Below, in pieces: positions 1 through 9,017 of a stretch of DNA of 64,000 nt. Both the position numbers and the translations under genes were made by a program. The first letter of the stretch is position 1, and each line of letters begins with the position of its first letter. Where the stretch lies: NCBI GenBank assembly GCA_965248255.1, contig CBDFIW010000003.1, positions 682,001 through 746,000 of the forward strand, given 5' to 3'. This DNA comes from JAKZVK01 sp965248255 (GTDB lineage Bacteria; Acidobacteriota; Terriglobia; Bryobacterales; UBA6623). The notes below the pieces were generated by a model. That model had not been told where the DNA came from and made no database searches. It saw nothing but the letters and a program-made list of their open reading frames with translations.

Positions 1-175
1 ACAAAGTGGGCCAAGGCTCCAGTCTCGGCGGGACGCCGGCTGAAGTGCGATCTTCTCCGGCTCCCCAGTGGACGCCGCTGGAGCCGTGGGCCGAGTCTAC
101 TGAATCACTATGTCCCGGTAAGGACAGGTCGAGGACACCGCGACAGGACCGTCAACGCCCGTGAATCGGGCGCCA

Positions 176-352
176 CAATCATAGCCCATGGATTCATCCA
201 TGGGTGTCGGTCGAAGGCGCCGCCACAGGACGGTTGCTGTTTCTCCTTGCCCGCGGTCGTTCGACCGCGGGCAAGGAGAAACAGCAACAGGGGAAACAAG
301 TTAGGGGCAGGCGTTTTCGAGACCCACGGATGAATCCGTGGGCTATGATTGT
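176..352. repeat. Long nested palindrome (REPIN/REP-like) downstream of hemH
   Basis: Outer arms 176-205 and 323-352 are inverted copies of about 30 bp with two mismatches, each containing its own short dyad around 'gattcatcc'. At the centre lies a perfect 27-bp inverted repeat (233-259 and 262-288) with a 2-nt loop. The intervening segments are also partly complementary, so the whole 177 bp could fold as one cruciform. There is no coding potential. The architecture (paired small palindromes in opposite orientation) matches REPIN elements mobilised by RAYT/IS200-like transposases. Other members of this type occur at 1609-1739, 38403-38517 and 50383-50452. It could also act as a terminator for hemH, whose stop is at 485. 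Confidence 0.7.
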
Positions 353-484
353 TCGACCCTGAGGGGCCGTCTGCCCAGAAGGACATGACCGAACGCGAGG
401 TAAGGGCGATACAAGCTGAAGCCCATCAGACGGGACGCCGGTTCACAGGGCGGATAACCGCCTGCTTACCCTCGTGCCACGGCA

Positions 485-1489
485 TCAGCGGGCCTCAGCC
501 GTAAGGGCCTCGACGGTCTCAACCCCAAGTGATTGCAGAACTAGCGAACCCAGTGCCTCGATGAAGCGCGGCTGGTCATTGAGTCCCGTGGTCATTTCGA
601 AGCGTTTCACGCCGTGGGCGAGAGCTTCCTCTCGAGCTTCGATGTTGATCTCTGAAAGGGTTTCCACGTGATCCGATACGAAGGCAATGGGAACGACCAG
701 CATGGCGTCGACACCTTGCGCGCCCAGCCGCTCGTTCGTTTCGTGAAGAGTGGGGTGCAGCCACTTCCGGCTGCCGACCTTGCTCTGGAAGCAGACGGTG
801 CGGGGGTTCGGCCACCGCCCGCGCGCCAGGACGAGCTCAACCGTCTTCTCGATCTGCGCCTTGTAGGGGTCGCCGGCGTCAATCACGCTTTGCGGCACGT
901 TGTGAGCGCTGAAGACCAAGTGGACGTTTTCAGCATGTTCGAACCGCGCCAAGCCCTCCTCAATTCGCTCGACGACTGAATCGAGGTAAGGACCGTGGTC
1001 GTGAAACTCGCGAACCAAGTGAGTCGGCAAGTCCAGTCCAGCCTCTCGACAGCGACGGTCCCACTCGTTGAGACTGCTACCGGTGGTCGTCGACGAATAC
1101 TGAGGATAGAGCGGCAGCAGCACCAGTTCGTCACAGCCGGCCTGGTGTACTTGTGCGACGGCCTCTTTCGTAAACGGGTGCCAGTACCTCATCGCCACGA
1201 ACACTCGCGCATCCAGCGTCTCCCTAAGGGCGGCTCCGAGAACCTCGGCCTGTCGCTCGGTGACCTCGCGGATGGGCGAGCGGCCTCCGATTTCGGCGTA
1301 GTGCTCGCGAACCTTCTTGGCCCGGCCCTTCGAGATCAATTTCGCGAGAACCGGTCGAGCGACCTTGGCGAGCGGGAAGTCGATGATTTCCGGGTCGCGG
1401 AATAGGTTATAGAGAAAGGGCTCGATGGCGTCGAGCGAGTCGGGCCCGCCAAGTTGAAACAGTACGACACCTATCTTCTTGTCTGCCAC
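485..1489 (-). CDS. hemH: Ferrochelatase
   Basis: 334 aa, the usual length for bacterial HemH. It inserts Fe2+ into proto- or coproporphyrin in the last steps of haem synthesis. The N-terminus has the family pattern GVVLFQLGGPDS. The metal-binding histidine is in 'FSAHNVP' (most relatives have SAHG; the Asn is slightly unusual), and the conserved acid is in 'ETLSEINIE'. 'LPLYPQYSSTTTGS' is the classical ferrochelatase signature. The start ATG at 1489 is the only one giving a complete N-terminus. The gene stands alone, flanked on both sides by palindromic repeats, with no other haem gene nearby. Sequence alone does not decide between proto- and copro-ferrochelatase activity. Confidence 0.95.
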   Translation of the reverse strand: MADKKIGVVLFQLGGPDSLDAIEPFLYNLFRDPEIIDFPLAKVARPVLAKLISKGRAKKVREHYAEIGGRSPIREVTERQAEVLGAALRETLDARVFVAMRYWHPFTKEAVAQVHQAGCDELVLLPLYPQYSSTTTGSSLNEWDRRCREAGLDLPTHLVREFHDHGPYLDSVVERIEEGLARFEHAENVHLVFSAHNVPQSVIDAGDPYKAQIEKTVELVLARGRWPNPRTVCFQSKVGSRKWLHPTLHETNERLGAQGVDAMLVVPIAFVSDHVETLSEINIEAREEALAHGVKRFEMTTGLNDQPRFIEALGSLVLQSLGVETVEALTAEAR

Positions 1490-1608
1490 GCTCGGGCCTT
1501 TTCTCGGGGAGCCGGGCCGACAGGCCCGTCGCGTCTGTGGGAGGGCGCGTCGAACTCTCGATGATAGGTCACTCGTGACCGGTTCCGCAAAAGGGGACTA
1601 GGCGGGAT

Positions 1609-1739
1609 GTGGCGTAAGGCTCCAGCCTTGCCGTCTCGCGATTCTTCGCGAGACAGGATCGCTACCTGCTACAAGGTCGCCTGTTCGAGGCCCTGAGTCC
1701 CGAGGAATCGGGACTCGGCAAGCCGGAGGCTTGCGCCAC
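1609..1739. repeat. REPIN-like palindromic element
   Basis: Outer inverted arms 1609-1633 and 1716-1739 (gtggcgtaaggctccagcc.. against its complement, a few mismatches) enclose two perfect 9-bp stem, 4-nt loop hairpins at 1633-1654 and 1695-1716. It fills most of the 270-bp gap between the DUF4198 gene and hemH. The layout is typical of dispersed non-coding REP pairs. No promoter was recognised around it. Confidence 0.65.
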
Positions 1740-1760
1740 GTCTGAAACCGCAGCCGACCG

Positions 1761-2618
1761 CTAGTCATCGGATAGCGCGAAGGTCAGCGAGGCCCACCAG
1801 CTTTGCCAGTCAGCACGTGCGTCATTCTCGATCCGCTCCATGTGCACGGCCTTGATCAACCACGGGCCGGCTTGGTCAAGCTTCAGACGCACCCGGCCGT
1901 CGTTGCCGGTCCGGCCACGAACCGCACGCGCCGGGTCGCCGTAGGGATATCCAACAACGAGTGTCCCGGTCAGCGGCAGGCCTTCGCGCAGCATCCGTAC
2001 CGCGAGCTGATCTCCAGGCTTGAGCCGGTAGGGGTTCCGTTCAGGAACCAACTCGACTGGGAACCCGAGGACGCGATCGAAGCCTACCGCCTCGGCGGAC
2101 TCTCCAACCGACAGCAGTGACTTCACGCAACGGGCGAAGAGTTCTCTTCCTTTCGCGTCTCGTTCGCCTCGCCGCCCCCGCTCGTCGATGATACGCTCGA
2201 GCCCCTCCTCACGCAGATAGCTCTCAAACTCGCCGGCTCTCAACTCGACCGGCGAGAACGTGCTGTGATAGGCAATCAAGTGAAGTCCCGGCTCGCCCAG
2301 CCGAACGACGCCCGCCGGATCGACTCCGGGAATGCCACGCACGACCGTTTCGGACTTCGGTGTGAACTGTCTGAAAACGATGATGCGTTGTACGTCGCGC
2401 GCAACGGGGTCTCCGCGAAAGTGTTCACCCACGCGGAACCGAATGGTGACGTTGGTCCCTACGGGAGAGTTGTAGGTGGAGGGTTCGATCCAGAAGTCGT
2501 GGGCAGCTAGACCAGCAAGGGCAAGAGGGAAAAGGACGGCCCACCGGAGGCTGCCCCTCGCAAGGGATCGTCCCACCGCGCCGCCACCGTCAGAGGCCAG
2601 TTTGAGGGTCCCCGGCAC
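1761..2618 (-). CDS. DUF4198 domain secreted protein
   Basis: 285 aa from a GTG at 2618. Residues 20-40 form a hydrophobic signal segment ending LAGLAAHDFWIEP, so the mature protein is probably periplasmic or surface exposed. 'AHDFWIEPS' followed by a predicted beta-sandwich, and the C-terminal 'WASLTFAL', fit the DUF4198 family, some members of which sit beside metal (Ni/Co) uptake genes; no transporter is found here, so the ligand is unknown. The gene starts 9 bp after the stop of the DUF4331/CHRD gene upstream, so the two are probably co-transcribed. Function is not established; family assignment rests on recognisable motifs rather than a search. Confidence 0.75.
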   Translation of the reverse strand: MPGTLKLASDGGGAVGRSLARGSLRWAVLFPLALAGLAAHDFWIEPSTYNSPVGTNVTIRFRVGEHFRGDPVARDVQRIIVFRQFTPKSETVVRGIPGVDPAGVVRLGEPGLHLIAYHSTFSPVELRAGEFESYLREEGLERIIDERGRRGERDAKGRELFARCVKSLLSVGESAEAVGFDRVLGFPVELVPERNPYRLKPGDQLAVRMLREGLPLTGTLVVGYPYGDPARAVRGRTGNDGRVRLKLDQAGPWLIKAVHMERIENDARADWQSWWASLTFALSDD

Positions 2619-2627
2619 GTCGGCGGA

Positions 2628-4494
2628 TTAGCGGAAGGGGCCGGCAATGATAGGCCCGGCCGCGGCCCCCTTGGCCTTGGCACCAGAGGTCGCGCTGGTC
2701 CAGGCAGTGGTGTCGCCCGACTCGAAACCATCCGCGAAGATCAAGGGGTCGCCTCCCACTGCATTGTTCGCATCGAGGATCACTTCCTGATCCCCTGTGT
2801 CTTCGACATCGACGGCCCAAATGACCGTACCGTTCGGGCCGCCATCCAGAACGTTAGCAGTGTACGGCGGGTCAAGGTTGTTTCGGAAAAGGAATCTAAA
2901 CGAGAACTCCGCGCCCTGCACCAGCGTGAGTGAAGCGAAGCCCCGCTGGTCGGTCTCGGCGGGCGGGTCGAGGTTCTCGCCGATCAGGTTAGCCTCACGG
3001 GTCGTTTCGTCGTTGGGCGAGCCGGGAAGTGGGTCTCCCAGATACGGGAAGACGTCATCAAACTGGTCGGGGCCCTGGAAGGCGCCGTCGTTTAAGGGCA
3101 AACTACCCGCGACCGCGGCGGCGGGGCCGCACATGCCGAGCGTCGGGGGCATCGGCGCGTTAACCTGGCCGCGGGCCGCGCCGTTCGAATTGTTGATGGT
3201 ACTCAGCTCGATGTACGTTTCGTCGTTGAGGAGTGCATCCAATTCCTCCTGACTGAGGAAGCAGTTAGCAAACACCACCGGCATCGGACCCGTGTCGTCT
3301 CTACAGATCTCGGGACCTTCTTGCCCGACCGCACCCATGCGGAAGGAACCGCGGATGACGTTCTGGAGGTTGTGATTACAGGTGGCGCCGAAGTTGTTCC
3401 CGTTGAGTGCGCCCAAGCATGTCCCACCCTGCGTGCTAGCGACCGGCGGCACGACGTTGGGGCCCGTGAGGGTGGCGAAGAACTCGTCGCCCGCGGGCGG
3501 CGCGTTGGGGTCGGGCGTGTAACAGAGAACGCCCATTACCACTCGCTCCGTAATATCCACGACATCGTCGCCGGGCCGGCGGCCGTTGGGAAAGGCCGCG
3601 AGGTCACCGCCGGTCACGCCCAGGCGGTTCTGGTCGTCGACCGGTGTGGGCGGAATGTTGGTGTTCAGGCGCATGACCTCGCCTACGGAGCCGTCTTCGT
3701 TCAGACCTGAGAAACCCGTAAGGAAGAACTTGACAAGGTCGTTGCGAGGGATGTTGGTCGGCGCGGGGACCCCGAAGAGAGTCTCGATCAGGGCAGGCAA
3801 TGTCGGGTTGGTGACATATTGCAAGAAGTTCGCGCCATCGTCGCGCGGGTGAGCGGCGTTGAACAGGTTCTTGTCGGGCAGCCCGATGGCAACTTCGTTC
3901 ACGAGTGGGTTGCCCAGGCGCGAGACCTGAACAAAGTCGCCTAATTGTTGGTCGGGCTGTTCGAATGTCGGGTCATCGCTGAGGGGGCGATTGCGGGGCA
4001 GGCGTGCAGTGGTCCAGCCACCGATGATGCCGGAGCCACCCTCGGTAAGACAGTCGGTGGGCACTTCCAGAATCAAACTGGTAATGTTCTTGTCCTTCGT
4101 GTCGGAAGCTTCGGCATCCGGGTTGCCAAGGGGGTTCAGGTTGATCAAATCAAAAACCTCTCCAAGGTTCACGACGAACGGCTCCTTGCGTTGGCCAACG
4201 AACACCTTGCCGTCGTCGCAGCCGGGGATACCGATGTCATGAATGAACTGGTTGGCGTAGGCCGCATAACCATCGGGAATCGAGTTACTGCCGATGTTGT
4301 CGAAGGGCATGTCGAAGCGGGTTGCGCCCGTCCCGACCCGCGTCACCGGATTAATGGAGGTCGGGTCATCGATGTTGCCCCGGATGAGTTGCAAGCGGTA
4401 GGTGCGAATCTGACTAAGCAGGTCCGTGCCAAAGGGAGGACCAAAGGGACCGACGTTGACGAGCGGAACGGCCACCGCCGTACCGCCCACATTA
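2628..4494 (-). pseudogene. DUF4331 protein A with CHRD insert, 3' part (cut by IS630-A)
   Basis: About 620 codons holding most of a DUF4331 protein. The first codons (VGGTAVAVPLVNVGPFG) align with the middle of the tandem paralogue just upstream. Residues about 340-460 contain a CHRD-like segment (FFATLTGPNVVPPVAS ... ARGQVNAP) absent from the paralogue, with added cysteines; the C-terminus carries 'FADGFESGDTTAW', common near the end of secreted proteins. The missing 126 N-terminal codons lie at 7259-7637. Removing 4495-7258 plus one TA copy rejoins the reading frame exactly, giving 747 aa with a signal peptide. No start codon was retained for this part except internal GTGs, so it is probably not exported now. 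Confidence 0.85.
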
Positions 4495-4516
4495 TTGACT
4501 CCCGCATAATATAGAG

Positions 4517-5008
4517 TCAGTCAAAACAAAGAGAAGACTGTTTCCAGAAGGCCGTGATCAAACGCGGTTTGCGGTACATGCGGCGGAGTGCCTTGCGGGC
4601 CCGCTCGTTCAGCTCGCCGTAGTCTTTCGGACAGACGTTCGGCAACTCGTGCTGCTTCCAGTAAGCCCAGATGTATTCCACCGGATTTAACTCCGGCGCA
4701 TAGGGTGGCAAGTACTCGGTTGCGATGTGGCCTTCGGAGAGTTCGATGAACTCTTGCACCAGGCGGCTACGGTGCGCCGGCAGCCGATCCCAGACGATCA
4801 GCAGCGGGCGATCGATATGACGTACCAACGCCTTGAGAAAGTCGGTCACTTGCTCTTTGCCGATCGCACCGGGATAGAGCCGGAAGTAGAAGTTACGCAG
4901 CGTCAGCCCCGCCGAGACGGAAAGCTTCTCCCAGTTGAAGTTAAACTGCAGCACCGGTGTTTGGCCACGTGGCGCCCAGGTGCGGCAGCGATGCGGCTTC
5001 TGACTCAA
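4517..5008 (-). CDS. IS630-A transposase, OrfB part (copy 1)
   Basis: 163 aa, DDE catalytic half. The second acid is in 'LLIVWDRLPAHRS' and the glutamate in 'YAPELNPVEYIW'. The first Asp ('VFIDESG') is encoded just upstream of the only usable start (a TTG overlapping the OrfA stop), so the complete triad can be made only as an OrfA-OrfB frameshift product through the A8 run at 5054-5061. Confidence 0.85.
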   Translation of the reverse strand: MSQKPHRCRTWAPRGQTPVLQFNFNWEKLSVSAGLTLRNFYFRLYPGAIGKEQVTDFLKALVRHIDRPLLIVWDRLPAHRSRLVQEFIELSEGHIATEYLPPYAPELNPVEYIWAYWKQHELPNVCPKDYGELNERARKALRRMYRKPRLITAFWKQSSLCFD

Positions 5009-5532
5009 TCCGCTTTCGTCGATGAAGACGAGCGTACGGCCTTCGTTTTGGGCTTTTTTTTAATGCGCTTCCAGGTCTTGCGCTTCCAGGTGCGGATCCG
5101 CTCTTCGTTGCGCTCGCGCGCCTTTCCGGCCGGGCGTTGCGGGCTCCAGTCGAGCGCTCGCAGGATCTTCCAGGCGTGGCCTGCGTGGTATGCGACCCCG
5201 AACTCGTCTCCGGTCAGCCGAGCCACCCGCGGACAGCTCCACAGGGGCGTTGGGAAGCCGTGGGCTTCCGGGCCTTCCAGCAGCAGCGACGTCAGGCGTT
5301 CGCGTTGTGCGGCATCGAGGAGCGGCTTGCGTCCGGCGCGCCCGGCCTGGCGGAGTCCGGCCGCACCCTGCTCGCGGTATTGCCGCCGCCACTCACTGAC
5401 GGTTTGGCGAGCGACGTTCAGCCGTCTCGCCGTCTCGGACTGATTGTGGCCTTGGTGGAGCAGCCGCATCGCTTCGAAACGGCGCTTCTCCAGCGCCTTG
5501 AAATCCCGCTTCACACCTTTGGGGTTGCCCAT
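5005..5532 (-). CDS. IS630-A transposase, OrfA part (copy 1)
   Basis: 175 aa from the ATG at 5532 (MGNPKGVKRD). It contains the N-terminal helix-turn-helix DNA-binding domain (RLNVARQTVSEWRRQYREQG) typical of IS630 transposases. The IS1380 element sits only 5-10 bp upstream of this start, so the normal 5' end of the IS630 copy is separated from its coding region. The reading frame itself is intact. Confidence 0.85.
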   Translation of the reverse strand: MGNPKGVKRDFKALEKRRFEAMRLLHQGHNQSETARRLNVARQTVSEWRRQYREQGAAGLRQAGRAGRKPLLDAAQRERLTSLLLEGPEAHGFPTPLWSCPRVARLTGDEFGVAYHAGHAWKILRALDWSPQRPAGKARERNEERIRTWKRKTWKRIKKKPKTKAVRSSSSTKAD

Positions 5533-5542
5533 ACATATATAG

Positions 5543-7206
5543 CCCGCATTTCCAATTTGATTCAAACCTCTCGACCTTCCGGCGGCCTTGAGCGTCTTTA
5601 TTCATAGGGGCTAGAGCCCGATGAGGACGCCATGGAGGCCAACACCCAATGGGTGAAAAACAAAACAAGCCGTTCCAGCTAAGCTTCAACGGTTTGTTGA
5701 AAGTCGATTTCCAAGGATCGCGTGTCACTTCCGACGGCGGGCTGATCCTGGTTCGGGAGTTGGACGAACGGCTCGGGCTCGGGAAGCTGATCGAGGAGCA
5801 TCTCAGCGACTCGCGACAAGGCTTGAACAAGAAGTTCCCGCTGGCCGATCTGCTGCGGCAGTCGGTTTACAGCCGACTCGCCGGCTACGAGGACCTCAAT
5901 GACGCCGTTCGAGTATCCGCCGATCCGACCTTTCGCTTGATCGGCTCGCAGAAGAACTGGGATCGCGGCGGGGCGCTCACCTCGCGGCTACAGAGCTTCG
6001 AGACAGGGCTGCTCGCGAGTGAGGAGAATCTGCTGGGATTGATGGCGGTGAACCGCGAGTTGGTCGCGCAAGCCGAGACGACGGACGACTGCGAGCGCGT
6101 CGTTCTCGACATGGACTCCACCGAGAGCCCCGTCCATGGCCAACAAGAAGGCAGCGCCTATAACGGTCATTTCGAGTCCATCTGCTACCACCCACTGTTG
6201 CTGTTCAACCAGCACGGCGATTGTCTGGCCGCCAAGCTGCGTCCCGGCAATGTGCACAGCGCTGACGACTGGGACGAGTTGCTGCTGCCGGAGATCGAGC
6301 GCCAACAGGCTGCGGGCAAACAGGTCACCTTCCGCGGCGATGCGGCCTTTGCTAAGCCGGAGATTTATGAGTCTTCGGAGAAACGCGGAGTGCAGTACGC
6401 CATTCGCATTCCGGCCAACAAGAGCTTGGAATTGGAGATCGAAGACATCTTGTTTCGCCCGCCGGGAAGGCCCTCCCGGAAGCCCTTGGTGCGCTACAAG
6501 AGTTTTCGCTATCAGGCGGAGAGTTGGTCGCAGGCGAGGCGGATCGTCGCCCAGGTCGAACATCACCAGGGCGAGCTGTTCCCGCGGGTCGGATTCATCG
6601 TGACGAGCCTGCGCTTGCCAAGCCGCTCGGTGGTGCGCTTCTACAACAAGCGCGGCACGGCCGAGCAGTGGATCAAGGAAGGCAAACAGGCCACGCACTG
6701 GACGCGGCTGTCGTGCCATCGCTTCCGGGCCAACGAAGTGCGACTGCAACTCAGCGTGCTGGCCTATAACCTGGGCAACTTGTGGCGGCGGCTGGGGCTG
6801 CCGCACAGGATCAAGAGCTGGTCGCTGACGAGCTTGCAGCAGCGGCTAATGAAGACCGGCGGCCGTCTGGTCAAACATGCCCGCTACTACTGGTTGCTGT
6901 TGGCCCAGGGACATCTGAACCGGCGGCTGTTCGGTGACATGCTGAGCAGGATCTGGGCGCTGCCTGTGCCCGGAGGGTAACGCGGCGAGCGCGGGGCAGC
7001 CGGAGCGGGGAGTTGCCGAGAGGCAAGGTCGGAGCGGTGTCGGCAGAGTGGCCGCTGGCGTTGCCGGAACGCCTTGACCGGACCCGATCTGAAGGCGGAC
7101 CGGCGAAGAAAGCAGGATCGAACGTGAAAGCAGTGCGAAAACGTTGCACCGCAGCCGTGGCTCGCCTATGCTGTCAGTACCGGGATGGCCAAAACGGTAA
7201 TCCTGG
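5543..7206 (+). mobile_element. IS1380-family insertion sequence
   Basis: 1664 bp inserted in IS630-A copy 1. Its ends read cccgcatttccaatttg and ccaggattaccgttttg inward (11 of 17 identical), flanked by atatag at 5537-5542 and 7207-7212, a duplication of target sequence present once in the other IS630-A copies. Size and transposase fit IS1380. It is the youngest of the two nested elements. Confidence 0.9.
5649..6980 (+). CDS. IS1380 family transposase
   Basis: 443 aa, about the usual length. Recognised by the N-terminal pattern SDGGLILVRELDERLGLG and the DDE core: first Asp in 'VLDMDSTESPVHG', second in 'FRGDAAFAKPEIYE', Glu in 'KRGTAEQWIKEGKQA'. The C-terminal part (NEVRLQLSVLAYNLGNLWRR) is also typical. 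The frame is open from end to end, so the element may be active. It is transcribed opposite to the interrupted IS630 copy. Confidence 0.93.
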   Translation: MGEKQNKPFQLSFNGLLKVDFQGSRVTSDGGLILVRELDERLGLGKLIEEHLSDSRQGLNKKFPLADLLRQSVYSRLAGYEDLNDAVRVSADPTFRLIGSQKNWDRGGALTSRLQSFETGLLASEENLLGLMAVNRELVAQAETTDDCERVVLDMDSTESPVHGQQEGSAYNGHFESICYHPLLLFNQHGDCLAAKLRPGNVHSADDWDELLLPEIERQQAAGKQVTFRGDAAFAKPEIYESSEKRGVQYAIRIPANKSLELEIEDILFRPPGRPSRKPLVRYKSFRYQAESWSQARRIVAQVEHHQGELFPRVGFIVTSLRLPSRSVVRFYNKRGTAEQWIKEGKQATHWTRLSCHRFRANEVRLQLSVLAYNLGNLWRRLGLPHRIKSWSLTSLQQRLMKTGGRLVKHARYYWLLLAQGHLNRRLFGDMLSRIWALPVPGG

Positions 7207-7258
7207 ATATAGATGCTCCACACTGTCAAAAAGTGTCATAATAATTTGCGGGATTCAA

Positions 7259-7637
7259 TAAGGTGGATCGGATTTAGATCCTCAAAGAACTGGAAACGAA
7301 ACGTCAAGTCCTCAGTAATTTGACCGTCAGGATTGCCGCCCCCGTTATTATTGATGTGGATGTCGTAGCGGGCGTCTTGATCAAGAGAGAAATAGTTCGG
7401 TCCGCCGTAGGGGTCCTGCAGAGGGAGGTAATTGGCAACGACTGTTATGAAGTCCTGGCGGCCCGGTTCATAGCTGCGGAACATGTAAAAGTCCGTACCG
7501 TCGACCTTGGGCGTGCTCAGAATCGCCGGCGCTTCGCGGTGACTCGATGCCACCGCCGAAGGAAACTTCCAAGCCACCACAGCCGCGACCACGGCCGAGG
7601 CCGTCAAGATGGCAAACATCGCTCGCTGTTTCGTCAT
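7259..7637 (-). pseudogene. DUF4331 protein A, 5' part with signal peptide
   Basis: First 126 codons of gene A: start ATG 7637, N-terminal signal peptide (FAILTASAVVAAVVAWKFPS) followed by the DUF4331 opening SSHREAPAI, 'DGTDFYMFRSYEPGR' and 'DPYGGPNYF'. The frame runs 8 codons into IS630-A before stopping at 7236. It begins 16 bp after the stop of paralogue B, so B, A and the DUF4198 gene formed one operon. If translated now it would yield a short secreted fragment of about 130 aa. Confidence 0.9.
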
Positions 7638-7653
7638 CGGTTTCTCCTTCGGG

Positions 7654-9015
7654 CTAGTCGCTGGGCGAACCGGGAAGCGGCGTCTTCAAGTAGGGAAAGG
7701 TGTCATCAAACTGGTCAGCGTGTTGTCTGGCGCCGTCGGTGTAAGGCAGTTGGCCGTCGGGGGCGTCGGCCGCCGGCAGCAGGACACCCATGACCGCACG
7801 CAGTGAGACATCCACGGTGTTATCGCCGGGGCGGCGGCCGTTCGGGTAGCCGGCCAAGTCTCCCGCGATTACACCGAGATTGTTCCGGGCGAAGGAGGGC
7901 ACCGGCGGAGTGGCCGTGTTCAGGCGCATGATTTCGCCGTTGGAGCCATCCTGGTTGAGCCCCGGTACGCCGGTCAGGAAGATCTGCACTAGATCCGCGC
8001 GCGGGAAAGCGGTGGGAGCGGTGACGCCGAAGAGAGCCTCGAGCAAGGCAGGCAGTGTGGGGTTCGTGACGTAGACCGCAAACTGGACGTCGCCGCTAGG
8101 ATGGCTGGCGTTGAATAGGTTCTTGTCAGGAAGGCCGATGACCACCTCGTTGACCAGCGGATTCGCCAGCCGCGAGACCTGCACCAGCTCTCCAAAGTTC
8201 TCGTCATTCTCATAGAAGCCTGGGTTGTCGCGCAGAGTCCGATTTTGGGGCAAGCTGGCTGTTGTCCAGCCGCCGATGATCGGGCCGCTGCCGGTCAGGC
8301 ACGGCGTGGGAACTTCGAGAATGAGGCTGGTGATGTTTTTGTCCGCCGTGTCGGACTGTTCACCATCGGGCGGCCCCAGCGGGTTGGTGTTGACTAGATC
8401 GAAGATCTCACCCAGGTTCACCTGGAACGATTCCTTGCGTTGACCCGCAAACAGCCGACCGTTGGTCACGCAGTCCGGAATGGTGATGTCGTAGATGAAA
8501 CTGTTGGCGTAGGCCTCGTAGTCAGGGATCGACTTGTTGCCGATGTTGTCGGTCGGCATGTCGAACTGAGCGCTGCCGGCGGCCTGTGTTACGTAGCCGA
8601 TCTGCGTCGGGTTGTCGACGGGGCCGACGATTCGTTGCACGTAGAAGTTCCGCTGGACGTTGAGGGCGGCGGTATCGTCCACGCCGATCGGGCCGGCGTT
8701 GATCAGCGGGATCTCGATGTCCTGGCCGCCCGACGGAACGGTGATAAACCGCGCGCGGCGGTTGAAGCGAAAGCGGAAGGTGACGTCTTCGATCGCGTCG
8801 CCGTTGTTAGTGATGTGAATGTCGTAGGCCGCGTCCTCATCAAGAGGGAAGTAGTTCGGCCCGCCGTAGGGATCCTGCAAAGGGTTGTAGTTCGCGATGA
8901 GCGTTGTGAACCCCTCTCGGCCGCTCTCGTAGCTGCGGAACATGTAGAAGTCCGTCCCGTCCACTTGCGGCAGCCGGGTAATGCCGGGCGCCTCCCGGTG
9001 GCTGGACGCCATGGC
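7654..9015 (-). pseudogene. DUF4331 protein B, mature part (signal peptide displaced by IS630-C)
   Basis: 452 codons from the internal ATG at 9012 (MASSHREAPGITRLPQ). The DUF4331 features are the same as in A but without the CHRD insert, so it is shorter: 'DGTDFYMFRSYESGR', 'DPYGGPNYFPLDEDA', 'GGWTTASLPQNR', 'NGRRPGDNTVDVSLR'. The sequence upstream of the IS630-C copy, read across the excised element, supplies 24 further residues that form a good signal peptide, and the frame is continuous. The original product was therefore a 476-aa exported protein; as it stands an intact but signal-less protein could still be made from 9012. Confidence 0.88.
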
Positions 9016-9017
9016 TA

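Larger units (their letters stand above)
4495..7258 (-). mobile_element. IS630-A copy 1, split by an IS1380 element
   Basis: Ends read ttgactcccgcata and ttgaatcccgcaaa inward (imperfect terminal inverted repeats) and are flanked by TA at 4493-4494 and 7259-7260, the expected IS630 target duplication. Removing the IS1380 insert (5543-7206 plus its short duplication) leaves a copy of about 1.09 kb like the four others at 15797, 38590, 52660 and 57725. It interrupts DUF4331 gene A. Confidence 0.93.

Noticed and set aside
176..352. CRISPR array or tRNA-like structure in the palindromic region
   Set aside because: The repeats are inverted, not direct, there are no spacers of constant length, and no cloverleaf can be formed.
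5988..6806. 272-codon open frame antisense to the IS1380 transposase
   Set aside because: It is the complement of a clearly recognised transposase in GC-rich DNA; no motif or start supports it.
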